64,000 nt of DNA from Aquimarina mytili (GTDB taxonomy: Bacteria > Bacteroidota > Bacteroidia > Flavobacteriales > Flavobacteriaceae): the NCBI RefSeq assembly GCF_016735115.1, contig NZ_JAERQJ010000003.1, positions 496,001-560,000 on the forward strand, written 5' to 3'. Positions 16,307 to 25,974 of the stretch are shown in pieces. Positions within the stretch are counted from its first letter, which is position 1. Each line of letters starts with the position of its first letter. The notes under the pieces were generated by a model. It saw only the letters and a list, made by a program, of their open reading frames with translations. It had not been told where the DNA came from and ran no database searches. The position numbers were made by a program, and so were the translations under genes.

Positions 16307-17269
16307 TTAGTCTTTTTTTACAGCAATATAATATGAACATACAGTTCCGGAATCTCCATATCCATGATCTTTAGAACGTGTATGCGCACCAGGTCTATCA
16401 ACCGTTATACTAGTCAGTAATCTACCCCAAGAATTAAATGTAGATTTTGCACCACCACTTACGGTTGCATATCCCGGAGGAGTGCGAATTAGACTTTCAG
16501 CAAAACCACCAGAAGCATCTTCACAATTATCACCCATTAACACATTAAGCGATCCAAAATTCGGAATGTTATTTTTTATTCCAATGGCATATGATGTAAT
16601 AGATGCAGCAGATGGAGCCACATGGTCCTTGCCCTTAGCAACCCAAGAATTTCCAGAAGGATAAGACGCCGTTAATAGGTTACCTGCTCCTGACCAATTT
16701 ACTTTTGCCCCTCCAGAAATAAGTTTAAAACCAAAAGGCACAGAAGCTGAAGTAGAAGGATGTGATGCTACAGCAGATGTATTTGAAAACAGTTGTAAAC
16801 TATTTTTCAACTCCTCCTCAGGTATATAATTCCCATCATTATCCTTTAAACGGATACCTATAGCGACTACTTCAAACCACCATACTCCATTGCCGTATAA
16901 ATGTGCTTTTGCTTCTGCTCTCCAGCCTCTAAACTCATCTGCTCCAACGGTTGGTGCAGACATCGTTAACAAAGCACCTGGGTCACCAGGCTGTACAGAG
17001 GCATGTGTAGAACCTCCAATACAAACAAATCCTTCGGGAACATATACTGTCAGTGATTCTAAATTAGATCTTTCTTGTATAAGTTTTCCTGTAACAGACA
17101 CTTCAACTCTTCCAGATGCATCAGTATATATAATCGGTGAATTAGAGTTTTTTGATAAAGAATTCTCTACCAAATCAGTATTTTCTTGTGTAACACTGTC
17201 TTCTACATTATCTTTTTCGCAGGAAATTATCCCAATAGTTAACAGCACTAAAAAAAAAGTTTTTTTCAT
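16307..17269 (-). CDS. Lipoprotein with three internal repeats, unknown family
   Basis: 320 aa. Lipobox GIISC (Cys17), then a 50-residue flexible, acidic/serine-rich linker. The rest contains three copies of a 55-63 residue unit at about 78-140, 178-232 and 265-318. Shared positions are PxG[FY] at the start, [IV]xGG (GGST or GGAK), LLT in the middle, a W or R followed by K[DA]H, and a closing [YV]xIx[IV][KR]. The second and third copies are closest (GGAKVNWSGAGNLLTASYP against GGAKSTFNSWGRLLTSITV). The first copy is the most diverged. No enzymatic motif was seen. Three-fold repetition with many glycines suggests a beta-rich fold, possibly a binding protein; this is inference. It has its own terminator and appears monocistronic. 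Confidence 0.65.
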   Translation of the reverse strand: MKKTFFLVLLTIGIISCEKDNVEDSVTQENTDLVENSLSKNSNSPIIYTDASGRVEVSVTGKLIQERSNLESLTVYVPEGFVCIGGSTHASVQPGDPGALLTMSAPTVGADEFRGWRAEAKAHLYGNGVWWFEVVAIGIRLKDNDGNYIPEEELKNSLQLFSNTSAVASHPSTSASVPFGFKLISGGAKVNWSGAGNLLTASYPSGNSWVAKGKDHVAPSAASITSYAIGIKNNIPNFGSLNVLMGDNCEDASGGFAESLIRTPPGYATVSGGAKSTFNSWGRLLTSITVDRPGAHTRSKDHGYGDSGTVCSYYIAVKKD

Positions 17270-17670
17270 TGTTTCAATTTTAAAATGGTTTATGATTCAT
17301 TACTCTCGGCAATTATACCTTGAAAAATACTTACTGAAGTACTGTATCTTCATATTGTTGAAGATCCAGAACTAATTTTAGCTAAAAAATCCATCCAGGT
17401 ATGAGCATATACTCTATGTTATACAATACTACCAAACATATGCTTCGAAGTATAGCGCACGAATATTATACAGACATACAGTTAAGTGTTTCGATTTTCT
17501 TGTCTACTGATCAAATAGTTTAGTCTAGGAAGATTTAAACCTAACAGATAAGGTCTGCTATATAAACTTGGAACGATTACATGAAACCCAGTTGTATTAA
17601 GCGTTTAAAAGCAAAGAACTTTTTCGCTTATCACGAAAAAATTCTTTATACATATAAAAAAGATATATTC
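17270..17670. other. Intergenic region, about 400 bases
   Basis: AT-rich sequence between two minus-strand genes. It should hold the promoter of the three-repeat lipoprotein and the 3' end of the thioredoxin-like gene's transcript. A weak hairpin (TTTTTCG at 17620-17626, CGAAAAA at 17634-17640) could assist termination of the thioredoxin transcript but lacks a GC-rich stem. A 38-codon plus-strand frame at 17581-17697 runs into the opposite gene and is not considered real. Nothing else was recognised. Confidence 0.4.
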
Positions 17671-18210
17671 TTAATTCGAAAAGGTACCCACAAATGATTT
17701 TTCGTATTTCTTCCAAGCTTCTGCTGTGGTTAGTTTTTTATAATCATTATTATGGATCATTTTTAAGTATAACTCTAATTGTTGAGGAGTTTTAAAACCT
17801 ACTACAGGAGCGATAAGATTTCCATTTTCATCAAAAAATACCATACTCGGGTATCCAGATATTTTTAAAGCATTGGCAAAAAAGTGCTGACTGTTTCTTC
17901 CTTTTCGGTTTGGATTATGATTAGGGTTAGTGTATGTAAAATTGTTATAATTTACCTCTTCGGTGCCTTCGGCATTAAACTTTACGGCGTAGTAATGCTT
18001 ATTTACATAATTTACTACGTCTTTATTATGAAAGGTTCTTTTATCCAAAAGCTTACAGGGGCCGCACCAATCTGTATAAACGTCCATAAAAATCTTTTTA
18101 GGTTCTTTTTTCTGAGCCGCTAAAGCTTCATTTATAGACATCCAGTTGATTTCTTGTGCCTGGGTAGATAGACACAATAAAAATCCTAGAATCGTAAGTA
18201 GGTTTTTCAT
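17671..18210 (-). CDS. Exported thioredoxin-like protein
   Basis: 179 aa. Signal peptide (about 1-18, ending STQAQ). The thioredoxin fold carries the redox motif DWCGPCKLLDKRTF, with the WCGPC active site, and a cis-proline region GYPSMVFFDENG. Together these match the thioredoxin_7/DUF255-like group that works in the periplasm as a disulfide reductase. It follows the second POT transporter gene by about 100 bases on the same strand, so it may belong to the peptide-uptake operon or have its own promoter. The exact partner protein is unknown. Confidence 0.85.
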   Translation of the reverse strand: MKNLLTILGFLLCLSTQAQEINWMSINEALAAQKKEPKKIFMDVYTDWCGPCKLLDKRTFHNKDVVNYVNKHYYAVKFNAEGTEEVNYNNFTYTNPNHNPNRKGRNSQHFFANALKISGYPSMVFFDENGNLIAPVVGFKTPQQLELYLKMIHNNDYKKLTTAEAWKKYEKSFVGTFSN

Positions 18211-18307
18211 TTTTGATAGTTTTTATAGTATGTCGGAAACAAAAACCGTTCCTTATTTAAAAACTTTACTCGTCTTTGGGAAACGAGTAAAGTTACACAT
18301 TATTATT

Positions 18308-19876
18308 TTATCGCACACCGTGCATGAGTTTCTTAAGCAATGGATTTAATATAATCATAATACCACCTGCTGCTACAGGTACGATTGTAAATATTAAAAA
18401 GAAGGTTGACAACGAATATTCGCTAGTTATTTTATCAATCATTCCACCTAGCTGTCCTGCAGAACAATTCCCAATAAAAATTGCCAGGTACCATACCCCA
18501 AACATTAAACCAATCAGTTTTGGTGAAACCAGTTTACTAACATAAGATAATCCAACCGGGGACAAGAACAACTCACCAATGGTATGAAACAAATATGCCA
18601 GAATTAACCATACCATACTTACGGCAGCAGTTTCTGCTCCTTTTGGAATGGTAATAGCACCAAATGCTAAGAGTGCAAAACCAAAACCTAAGAGTATGAG
18701 CCCTAGTCCAAACTTTACAGCTGCAGAAGGGTTATACTTACTTTCCCATAACTTTGAAAATAATGGAGCGAATGAAATGATAAACAATGAATTTAAAATC
18801 CCAAACCAAGAGGCAGGGACCTCCGTAGTATCTGCATTAAACTCACGATAGAGTTTCCACACTACAATTGTCCAGATTATAGCAAAGCTAAATCCTAAAA
18901 TACTATTTGATAATGATATTTTTCTAAAGGTTTGAACAAATAACTTATATAACACCCAAGTAATAATTACTAAAGGCACCAAGGTTATTATAGCATCCAC
19001 CACTTTAAAAATTGTAGCGCTATCACCTACTAAAATTCGATTTGTATACTTACTTGCAAAAATGGTCATCGAACCACCTGCTTGTTCAAATGCTGCCCAG
19101 AAAAATATAGTAAAGAAAGCCAAAATTGCAACTACGATATATCTATCTTTTTGAACTTTTGAACTTACTTTTACTTCATCTACTACTTCTTCAACAGTAT
19201 CTTCAATTGCATCATCTATATCATCTAGTTCTAATTTTTCTTTGGGAGATAACCCCACTTTTTCAAAAATACTTCTACCAAACCAGAATTGAAGCATTCC
19301 TAAAAGCATAAATATCCCTGCTAAACCAAAACCAAAACTCCAACTTACCTTTTCGCCTATATATCCACAAAGCATAATACCAAGAAAAGCTCCGGCATTA
19401 ACCCCCATATAATAAATGGTATATGCGCCATCTTTCTTTTCTTCGTTCTTATCATACAAACCACTAACAATAGATGTTAAATTGGGTTTGAACAATCCAT
19501 TACCAATAATCAGACATGCCAATCCTACATATAGAAATACAGGAGTTTCTACTGCCATAGAAATATGACCTAAGGTCATAAATAATGCTCCGAGCGCTAC
19601 AGCTTTTCTATACCCCAGAAACTTATCTGCAATAAATCCTCCAAATATCGGTGTAAGGTATACCAAACCAGTGTACCAACCGTATAATTTAAGTGCATCT
19701 TCATTACTCCAAGCCCAACCTCCATCGATGATTTGACTCGTTAAAAATAAGACGAATAGCGCACGCATTCCATAATACGAAAAGCGTTCCCACATTTCTG
19801 TAAAAAAAAGAACAAATAATGAAGGTTTATGCCCAAGTAAACTAAATACTTTCGAATCGTTTGTTATCGTACTCAT
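18308..19876 (-). CDS. Proton-dependent oligopeptide transporter (POT/PTR2 family)
   Basis: 522 aa with about 12-14 membrane helices. The first helix carries FFTEMWERFSYYGMRALFVL, which contains the ExxER proton-coupling motif of POT transporters. A charged cytoplasmic insertion rich in D and E (about 215-245) splits the two halves. A second family segment, FWAAFEQAGGSMTIFA, is in helix 7. It imports di- and tripeptides with protons. It lies eight bases after a paralogous POT gene and downstream of a DPP-IV-like peptidase, forming a peptide-scavenging operon. The last gene on this strand is a thioredoxin-like protein. Confidence 0.93.
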   Translation of the reverse strand: MSTITNDSKVFSLLGHKPSLFVLFFTEMWERFSYYGMRALFVLFLTSQIIDGGWAWSNEDALKLYGWYTGLVYLTPIFGGFIADKFLGYRKAVALGALFMTLGHISMAVETPVFLYVGLACLIIGNGLFKPNLTSIVSGLYDKNEEKKDGAYTIYYMGVNAGAFLGIMLCGYIGEKVSWSFGFGLAGIFMLLGMLQFWFGRSIFEKVGLSPKEKLELDDIDDAIEDTVEEVVDEVKVSSKVQKDRYIVVAILAFFTIFFWAAFEQAGGSMTIFASKYTNRILVGDSATIFKVVDAIITLVPLVIITWVLYKLFVQTFRKISLSNSILGFSFAIIWTIVVWKLYREFNADTTEVPASWFGILNSLFIISFAPLFSKLWESKYNPSAAVKFGLGLILLGFGFALLAFGAITIPKGAETAAVSMVWLILAYLFHTIGELFLSPVGLSYVSKLVSPKLIGLMFGVWYLAIFIGNCSAGQLGGMIDKITSEYSLSTFFLIFTIVPVAAGGIMIILNPLLKKLMHGVR

Positions 19877-19884
19877 GGAATATC

Positions 19885-21276
19885 TTATTCTGCATCTGCT
19901 AATTCAAAACCTTCAGCTTCTTCGTGTATGGTCCCTTCTTTATCTTCAACACCATGAGTAAGCACCTCTAGCTTTTTTCTGAATAGCATCACGATCGACC
20001 CAAAGACTACACAAAAAACTGCGATTCCCGTAAAAATTGCAAACTCTCCTTGACTTTCTGCCCATTCTCCTAATAAACCTGCTAGTTTATTTCCGAAACC
20101 TGTCATCGCAAAATAAACCCCCATCATTAGCGCGCCATATTTAACAGGTGCTAATTTGGTAATAAAAGAAAGCGCAACCGGTGATATACAAAGTTCTCCA
20201 ATAGTATGAAATAAGTATGCCAATACTAACCAGTACATAGCCGATGATCCATCTGCACTAAACTCCATAGAAGCGGCAGTCATAAAAAAGAATCCTGTTC
20301 CCATAATAATAAGCCCAATAATCATTTTGAATAATGAACTGGACACTTTTCCTTTTAGTTTTCTATTTGCCCAATATATAGCTACAGAAGTTCCAAGGAA
20401 AATAATAAACATCGCATTTAAGGATTGAAACCAAGATGCAGGAACTTCCCATCCCATCAACATTCTATTTGTTTTTTCTTTGGCATAGATATTCATCAGT
20501 CCACCAGCTTGCTCAAAAGCTCCCCAGAAAACGATCACTAATAAAAATGAAATCAATAAAACTACGATCCTATCTTTCTCAATTTTAGTTAATGGTTTTT
20601 TCATTGCTTCTTTATCTTCAGTTTTCTCTGAAGCTCCTAAAAAGTTACCTACACTGGCAAGATACTTCTGCCCTAATAAATACTGTAATAACCCTAGAGC
20701 CATCCCGATCCCAGCAAGACCAAAACCATAATGCCATCCATGCACTTCTCCAACGTACCCGACAATTAAACTTGATAAAAATGCTCCGAGGTTAATACCA
20801 ATATAAAAAATGGTAAATCCTTTATCTCTTCGTATATCTCCTTGCTTATACAGTCCTCCGACCATGGTTGAAATATTAGGTTTTAACATTCCTACCCCAG
20901 CAATAATTAAACCTAGACCAGAGTACCATGCCCACATCTCTTCTATTGCTAAAATACTATGCCCGGCTACTAACAAAATACCTCCTATTAATACAGATTT
21001 TTTTTGTCCTAACAATTTATCCGCAATCCATCCTCCTGGTATTGAGGCTACATACACTAACATTGTATACCATCCATATAATGCCAATGCTTCTCCAGAT
21101 GACCATCCCAATCCTGGGTTCTCATCAACAGTCTTAGTCGTAAGGTATAATACAAAAAGTGCTCTCATTCCATAGTAGGAAAAACGCTCCCACATTTCTG
21201 TAAAAAATAATATGTATAATCCTACCGGATGCCCAAAAAGCTCTTTTTGATGAGCTGCTTTAACTGTATTTGCCAT
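19885..21276 (-). CDS. Proton-dependent oligopeptide transporter (POT/PTR2 family), paralogue
   Basis: 463 aa. The start contains FFTEMWERFSYYGMRALFVL, nearly identical to the neighbouring transporter, with the ExxER motif. FWGAFEQAGGLMNIYA is the matching helix-7 motif. It is shorter than its downstream paralogue, mainly because the central cytoplasmic linker is smaller. Tandem duplication followed by divergence is the likely origin, and the two may differ in peptide preference. It starts 17 bases after the DPP-IV-like gene and is almost certainly on the same transcript. Confidence 0.93.
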   Translation of the reverse strand: MANTVKAAHQKELFGHPVGLYILFFTEMWERFSYYGMRALFVLYLTTKTVDENPGLGWSSGEALALYGWYTMLVYVASIPGGWIADKLLGQKKSVLIGGILLVAGHSILAIEEMWAWYSGLGLIIAGVGMLKPNISTMVGGLYKQGDIRRDKGFTIFYIGINLGAFLSSLIVGYVGEVHGWHYGFGLAGIGMALGLLQYLLGQKYLASVGNFLGASEKTEDKEAMKKPLTKIEKDRIVVLLISFLLVIVFWGAFEQAGGLMNIYAKEKTNRMLMGWEVPASWFQSLNAMFIIFLGTSVAIYWANRKLKGKVSSSLFKMIIGLIIMGTGFFFMTAASMEFSADGSSAMYWLVLAYLFHTIGELCISPVALSFITKLAPVKYGALMMGVYFAMTGFGNKLAGLLGEWAESQGEFAIFTGIAVFCVVFGSIVMLFRKKLEVLTHGVEDKEGTIHEEAEGFELADAE

Positions 21277-21293
21277 TATGTTTGTTTAATTAA

Positions 21294-23465
21294 TTATAAG
21301 TTCTCTTTAATGAAGTTTGTCATTTTATTATATAAGTGTAATCGGGTATTACCTCCATAAATTCCATGATTTTTATCCGGGTAAATGGCCCAATCAAAAT
21401 CTTTATTGGCTTGTACCAGAGCTTCGACTAATTGCATCGTATTTTGCACATGAACATTATCATCTGCACTACCATGTACTAATAAAAATTTACCTTTTAA
21501 TCCATCTACAAAATTAATCGGTGAATTGCTATCGTATCCCTTTGCATTCTCCTGTGGAGTCATCAAATATCGTTCCGTATAAATAGTATCATAAAACCTC
21601 CAACTGGTTACCGGAGCCACGGCGATTGCCATTTTAAATGTGTTTGGTGCTTTAAACAGGCAGTTACTAGACATAAATCCTCCATAACTCCATCCCCAAA
21701 TTCCAATTCTGGCAGCATCAATATACTCTAATGCTCCCAATTGTTTTGCTGCTGCAATTTGATCTTGCACCTCTAAGTTTCCGAGGTCATTTTGTGTTGC
21801 TTTTTTAAATTTAGCTCCTTTAAAACCTGTGCCTTTTCCATCTATACAAGCAACAATATAACCTTGTTGTGCAAGCATCATGTACCAATAATCATTAGCT
21901 CTGTGCCATGAGTTTTTTACCATCTGAGATCCAGGCCCAGAATATTGATACATAAACAATGGGTATTTTTTCTTGGGATCAAAATCTTTTGGTTTGATCA
22001 TCCACATGTTTAATGTTTCACCATTAACTTCTATTGTAGAAAACTCTTTAGGCCGCACATCATATTGCGCCAGATTATCTAATAGAGTTTTATTGTTTTT
22101 GATTTCTCTAATCACTTTACCAGTAGTCCCATTATTCAATGTATACTCATATGGAGTTGTAGCATTTGAGAAATAATTAATATATAAACTAAAGTCAGCA
22201 CTAAACTCTGCATCATTAATACCTTCTTTAGTGCTTAATCTCTTCTTATCTTTTCCATCCAGGGTTATCGCATAAACATCGCGATTAATGTTTCCGTTCT
22301 CAACACTTTGATACAATACCTTTTTATTTTTTTTATCATATCCATAGTACTGCGTAACTTCCCAATTACCTTTGGTTACTTGATTAATCAACTCACCAGT
22401 AGTTGCATAGTGGTAAATATGATTGTACCCATCTTTTTCGCTAGTCCAGATAAAGCTATTATCTTCTAAAAATGTTAGATTATCGGTAATATCGATATAG
22501 GCTTCATCTTTTTCATTAAGTACTACTTTTGGAGTTTTTGTCTTAGCGTCTACAAAAATTAAATCCAGATTATTTTGATGTCTGTTCATTACTTGTACAC
22601 TCAAAATATCTGGATTTGCTGTCCATTTAATTCTTGGAATATAAAAATCCTTATACTCTCCAAGTTTGACCTGATCTAAGGCCATTGCATTGATATCTGC
22701 TATAAACAATGACACTTTTGCATTTTTTTCTCCTGCCTTAGGGTATTTAAAAACATCTTGTTTTTGATACAATGCTTTACCATAAACATCCATAGAAAAT
22801 TCAGGAACTTCTTTTTCGTCAAATCTTAAAAAGGCAATTTTATTACTATCCGCACTCCAGTCAAAAGCTCTTACAAAAGAAAATTCTTCTTCGTATACCC
22901 AGTCTGTAATCCCATTAATAATTTCGTTTTTCTTTCCGTCATCGGTTAACTGAATCTCTTGACCGGTGACAAAGTTTAACATATAAATATTGTTATCCTG
23001 AACATATGCAATCTTATTACCATCTGGCGATAACATTGGAGATTGAATTTTCTTTTCGCTCACCTTAAACACACCATTAGAAGGAACATCATAAATATGA
23101 TATATCCCTCTCGAAGAACGACGATATATTTGTTCCATCTCACTAGATAGTAAAATTCTATTTTCGTCTTTGCTAAAAGCATATCCCTGAAACGAATCTA
23201 ACCCTTCAATAGAAGAAGAGCTTATCAACGTTTTTGCCTTTTCTCCCGTCTCATAATTATACACTTCAATATTGGTTGCTCCAGAGACTTTATCTTTTTC
23301 TAAAACAGAATATTGCGTTCCGTTTTTCATAGAATGCAATGATTGCAAATTTTCTGTTCTAAAAGCTCCTCCCCATATCTCTTCAAGAGTAAAAGCTTTG
23401 TCTTGGGCAGTAGTTAGAAGCCCAATAAATACTATAAATCCAAAAAACAATTTTGTAATCTTCAT
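21294..23465 (-). CDS. Dipeptidyl-peptidase IV-like S9 serine peptidase, exported
   Basis: 723 aa. Signal peptide (about 1-20, ending LTTAQ). The first two thirds form a DPP-IV-type beta-propeller, including the EEEFSVRAF-like segment (VYEEEFSFVRAFDW), whose paired glutamates bind the substrate N-terminus in DPP-IV. The C-terminal alpha/beta-hydrolase domain has the nucleophile Ser593 in WGWSYGGFMSS, the aspartate in HGSADDNVH and the histidine in YPDKNHGI. It removes N-terminal dipeptides, usually after proline or alanine, in the periplasm. The dipeptides would then be imported by the two POT transporters encoded directly downstream, a clear functional unit. Confidence 0.93.
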   Translation of the reverse strand: MKITKLFFGFIVFIGLLTTAQDKAFTLEEIWGGAFRTENLQSLHSMKNGTQYSVLEKDKVSGATNIEVYNYETGEKAKTLISSSSIEGLDSFQGYAFSKDENRILLSSEMEQIYRRSSRGIYHIYDVPSNGVFKVSEKKIQSPMLSPDGNKIAYVQDNNIYMLNFVTGQEIQLTDDGKKNEIINGITDWVYEEEFSFVRAFDWSADSNKIAFLRFDEKEVPEFSMDVYGKALYQKQDVFKYPKAGEKNAKVSLFIADINAMALDQVKLGEYKDFYIPRIKWTANPDILSVQVMNRHQNNLDLIFVDAKTKTPKVVLNEKDEAYIDITDNLTFLEDNSFIWTSEKDGYNHIYHYATTGELINQVTKGNWEVTQYYGYDKKNKKVLYQSVENGNINRDVYAITLDGKDKKRLSTKEGINDAEFSADFSLYINYFSNATTPYEYTLNNGTTGKVIREIKNNKTLLDNLAQYDVRPKEFSTIEVNGETLNMWMIKPKDFDPKKKYPLFMYQYSGPGSQMVKNSWHRANDYWYMMLAQQGYIVACIDGKGTGFKGAKFKKATQNDLGNLEVQDQIAAAKQLGALEYIDAARIGIWGWSYGGFMSSNCLFKAPNTFKMAIAVAPVTSWRFYDTIYTERYLMTPQENAKGYDSNSPINFVDGLKGKFLLVHGSADDNVHVQNTMQLVEALVQANKDFDWAIYPDKNHGIYGGNTRLHLYNKMTNFIKENL

Positions 23466-23660
23466 ATCATATTTTAAAAATTGTTAACGCCAAGAATACT
23501 AAAAAATCCGTGAAAAATACAACAATTGATGTTAAATACAATAAAAACTCCAATAGTAAAGCAATATTTTTTATCAAATCATCAATCAACGTTTAAATTA
23601 TCGATTCACAAAAATGATCTGAATCGGCTTTTTGAGTATGTAAATGATAAAACAGAATAG

Positions 23661-23668
23661 TATCTTTG
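23661..23668 (+). promoter_or_regulatory. Possible -7 box for the HMG-CoA reductase gene
   Basis: TATCTTTG matches the Bacteroidota TAnnTTTG box exactly and lies 24 bases before the ATG at 23692. The nearest TTG upstream (23632-23634) is 26 bases away, longer than ideal. If real, it falls inside the longer possible reading frame and supports the start at 23692. Confidence 0.4.
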
Positions 23669-23691
23669 AAGCATCAACAATAAAATACATA

Positions 23692-25008
23692 ATGGCACCG
23701 GTAGTTTCTGGGTTTTCTAAACTCTCTAAAGCAGATAAAATCAAATGGTTAGCAGAGCATCATTTTAGTAATGACGCAACTGCTACAAATACATTAACCA
23801 CCTACTGGAATTCTGATGATAGCTTACAGCAACTTCATGATGAATTTACAGAAAACACAATTTCCAACTATTACCTTCCATTTTCGGTTGCACCAAACTT
23901 TTTGATTAACAACACCCGATACACTTTACCTATGACTATCGAAGAAAGCTCGGTAGTTGCTGCAGCGAGTAAAGCTGCAAAGTTTTGGCAAAATCGTGGT
24001 GGTTTTAAAGCAGAAGTACTCTCTACGGTAAAAGTTGGACAAGTGCATTTTACCTATACTGGAAGCTATAAGAAACTAGCCCAGTTTTTTACAAGCGTAA
24101 AACCTGATCTATTACAATCGGTATCTTCGATTACCAGAAATATGGAAAAACGAGGTGGTGGAGTACAAGAAATAGAACTTAGAGACAAAACGGCCGAGAT
24201 CGACAATTACTATCAATTGCATTGCACTTTTGAAACGGCAGATGCAATGGGAGCCAACTTTATCAATTCTTGTCTTGAACAGTTTGCAAAAACATTAGTT
24301 ACCAAGGCTAAACAATACAATGGCTTTTCTGAAACAGAAAAAAATATTGAGATTATTATGAGTATTCTCTCTAATTATGTTCCTCAATGTATTGTTAGAG
24401 CTGAAGTTTCTTGCGCTATAGACGAATTACCCAACACAGATCAATTATCATCACAGCAGTATGCCAAAAAATTTGTGCGAGCTGTTCGCATTGCCGAAGT
24501 CGAACCTTATAGGGCTGTTACACACAATAAAGGTATCATGAATGGTATCGATGCCGTAGTTTTGGCCACTGGGAATGATTTTAGAGCTATCGAAGCGGGT
24601 GCACATGCCTATGCTGCAAAAGACGGAAAATACAAAAGCCTTACTCATGCCGAAATTAAAGATGATCGATTTATCTTCACTATTGAAATCCCGTTAGCCT
24701 TAGGTACTGTTGGTGGTTTAACATCGTTACACCCTTTAGTAAAACTAGCTTTACAACTTCTTGGGAAACCTAATGCAAAAAAACTAATGGAAATCACTGC
24801 CGTAGCAGGGCTTGCACAAAACTTTGCAGCAATAAATTCATTAATCACCACAGGAATTCAACAAGGCCATATGAAAATGCATTTGATGAATATCCTGAAT
24901 CAATTTAATGCTACGGACCAAGAAAAAGAACAACTTGTTGAATATTTTAAGACCAATACCGTTACTCATAGTGAAGTGGTAACTCAAATTGAAAAATTAA
25001 GAGCATAA
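23692..25008 (+). CDS. mvaA: Hydroxymethylglutaryl-CoA reductase (class II)
   Basis: 438 aa from ATG 23692 (APVVSGFSKLSKADKIKWL is the usual class II start); the frame opens 16 codons earlier at 23644, but that stretch contains a promoter-like box. Catalytic motifs are present: an acidic site near MEKRGGGVQEIELRD, DAMGANFINSCLEQ, GNDFRAIEAGAHAYA with the active-site aspartate, and GIQQGHMKMH with the catalytic histidine. It converts HMG-CoA to mevalonate. Automatic pipelines often label class II enzymes degradative, but beside an isoprenoid-type kinase the role here is very probably biosynthetic, feeding the mevalonate pathway. Confidence 0.94.
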   Translation: MAPVVSGFSKLSKADKIKWLAEHHFSNDATATNTLTTYWNSDDSLQQLHDEFTENTISNYYLPFSVAPNFLINNTRYTLPMTIEESSVVAAASKAAKFWQNRGGFKAEVLSTVKVGQVHFTYTGSYKKLAQFFTSVKPDLLQSVSSITRNMEKRGGGVQEIELRDKTAEIDNYYQLHCTFETADAMGANFINSCLEQFAKTLVTKAKQYNGFSETEKNIEIIMSILSNYVPQCIVRAEVSCAIDELPNTDQLSSQQYAKKFVRAVRIAEVEPYRAVTHNKGIMNGIDAVVLATGNDFRAIEAGAHAYAAKDGKYKSLTHAEIKDDRFIFTIEIPLALGTVGGLTSLHPLVKLALQLLGKPNAKKLMEITAVAGLAQNFAAINSLITTGIQQGHMKMHLMNILNQFNATDQEKEQLVEYFKTNTVTHSEVVTQIEKLRA

Positions 25009-25015
25009 AGCAATC

Positions 25016-25960
25016 ATGAAAAAGTCCTTTTATAGTCACGGTAAATTATTGCTTACAGCAGAATATCTTGTATTAGACAGCGTAGAAGCTTTGGCATTAC
25101 CTACAAAAAAAGGACAATGGTTATTTATTGAAGAGAATGATAGCAATTGCATAGAGTGGAAAAGTTTTGATCACGAAGGCCATATTTGGTTCGATACAAA
25201 AATCAACCTCCCTTTAGAAATTACAGCAGAAACAGAAAATACCGAGCAACCTGTTTTAAGTGATGAAGAAGGATTGGGAATTACCGAAACGTTACTCGAA
25301 ATTTTAACCGAAGCCAAGAAATTGAATCCAAATTTTTTGTCTTCAGAAAAAGGATATGCTATAGAAACTCGATTAGAGTTTGATCGCGAATGGGGACTCG
25401 GATCCTCTTCTACCTTAATTAATAATATAGCTCAATGGGCAAAAGTTGATGCTTTTCTATTATTAGAAAAAAGTTTTGGCGGTAGTGGATATGATATTGC
25501 TGCAGCCCAGCATGAATTACCTATACTATATAAACGTACCGAAGGAAAACCAATACTTAAGGAAATAAATTTTGACCCGTCTTTTAAAGAGTACTTATTT
25601 TTTGTGTATTTAAACCAAAAACAAGATAGCAAGGCATCTATTAAACATTATCAATCCTTGCCTCTAAAAGATTTTGATACTGCAGCAAAGTCGGTTTCAG
25701 AAATTACTTATAAACTAATCGATTGTTCTTCAATAGAAGAGTTTGAAGAATTACTAAATACTCACGAAGAAATCATATCTAAAATCATAAAAACTGAAAC
25801 AGTAAAATCTCGATTATTTTCTGATTACCCTAGAAGTATTAAAAGCCTTGGTGGTTGGGGTGGTGATTTTGTATTAGCTACAGGAAAAAAGGCAGATATG
25901 GATTATTTCAGAAAAAAAGGGTATACTACCATTATACCTTATTATGAAATGGTGTTATAA
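25016..25960 (+). CDS. GHMP kinase, GYDIA family (mevalonate-pathway kinase-like)
   Basis: 314 aa. The N-terminus (SHGKLLLTAEYLVLDSVEA) resembles the substrate-binding start of mevalonate and phosphomevalonate kinases. The phosphate-binding motif is GLGSSSTLINN, and the Bacteroidota-specific signature FGGSGYDIA is at about 154-162. It presumably phosphorylates mevalonate or a mevalonate phosphate with ATP in the cytoplasm. It starts eight bases after HMG-CoA reductase and is clearly co-transcribed with it. The exact pathway step is not established by sequence. Confidence 0.87.
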   Translation: MKKSFYSHGKLLLTAEYLVLDSVEALALPTKKGQWLFIEENDSNCIEWKSFDHEGHIWFDTKINLPLEITAETENTEQPVLSDEEGLGITETLLEILTEAKKLNPNFLSSEKGYAIETRLEFDREWGLGSSSTLINNIAQWAKVDAFLLLEKSFGGSGYDIAAAQHELPILYKRTEGKPILKEINFDPSFKEYLFFVYLNQKQDSKASIKHYQSLPLKDFDTAAKSVSEITYKLIDCSSIEEFEELLNTHEEIISKIIKTETVKSRLFSDYPRSIKSLGGWGGDFVLATGKKADMDYFRKKGYTTIIPYYEMVL

Positions 25961-25974
25961 TAAAACCTGCGTTT

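Noticed and set aside
17581..17697. 38-codon plus-strand frame as a small gene
   Set aside because: It overlaps the 3' end of the thioredoxin-like gene in antisense, has no promoter or ribosome-binding signal and no recognisable features.
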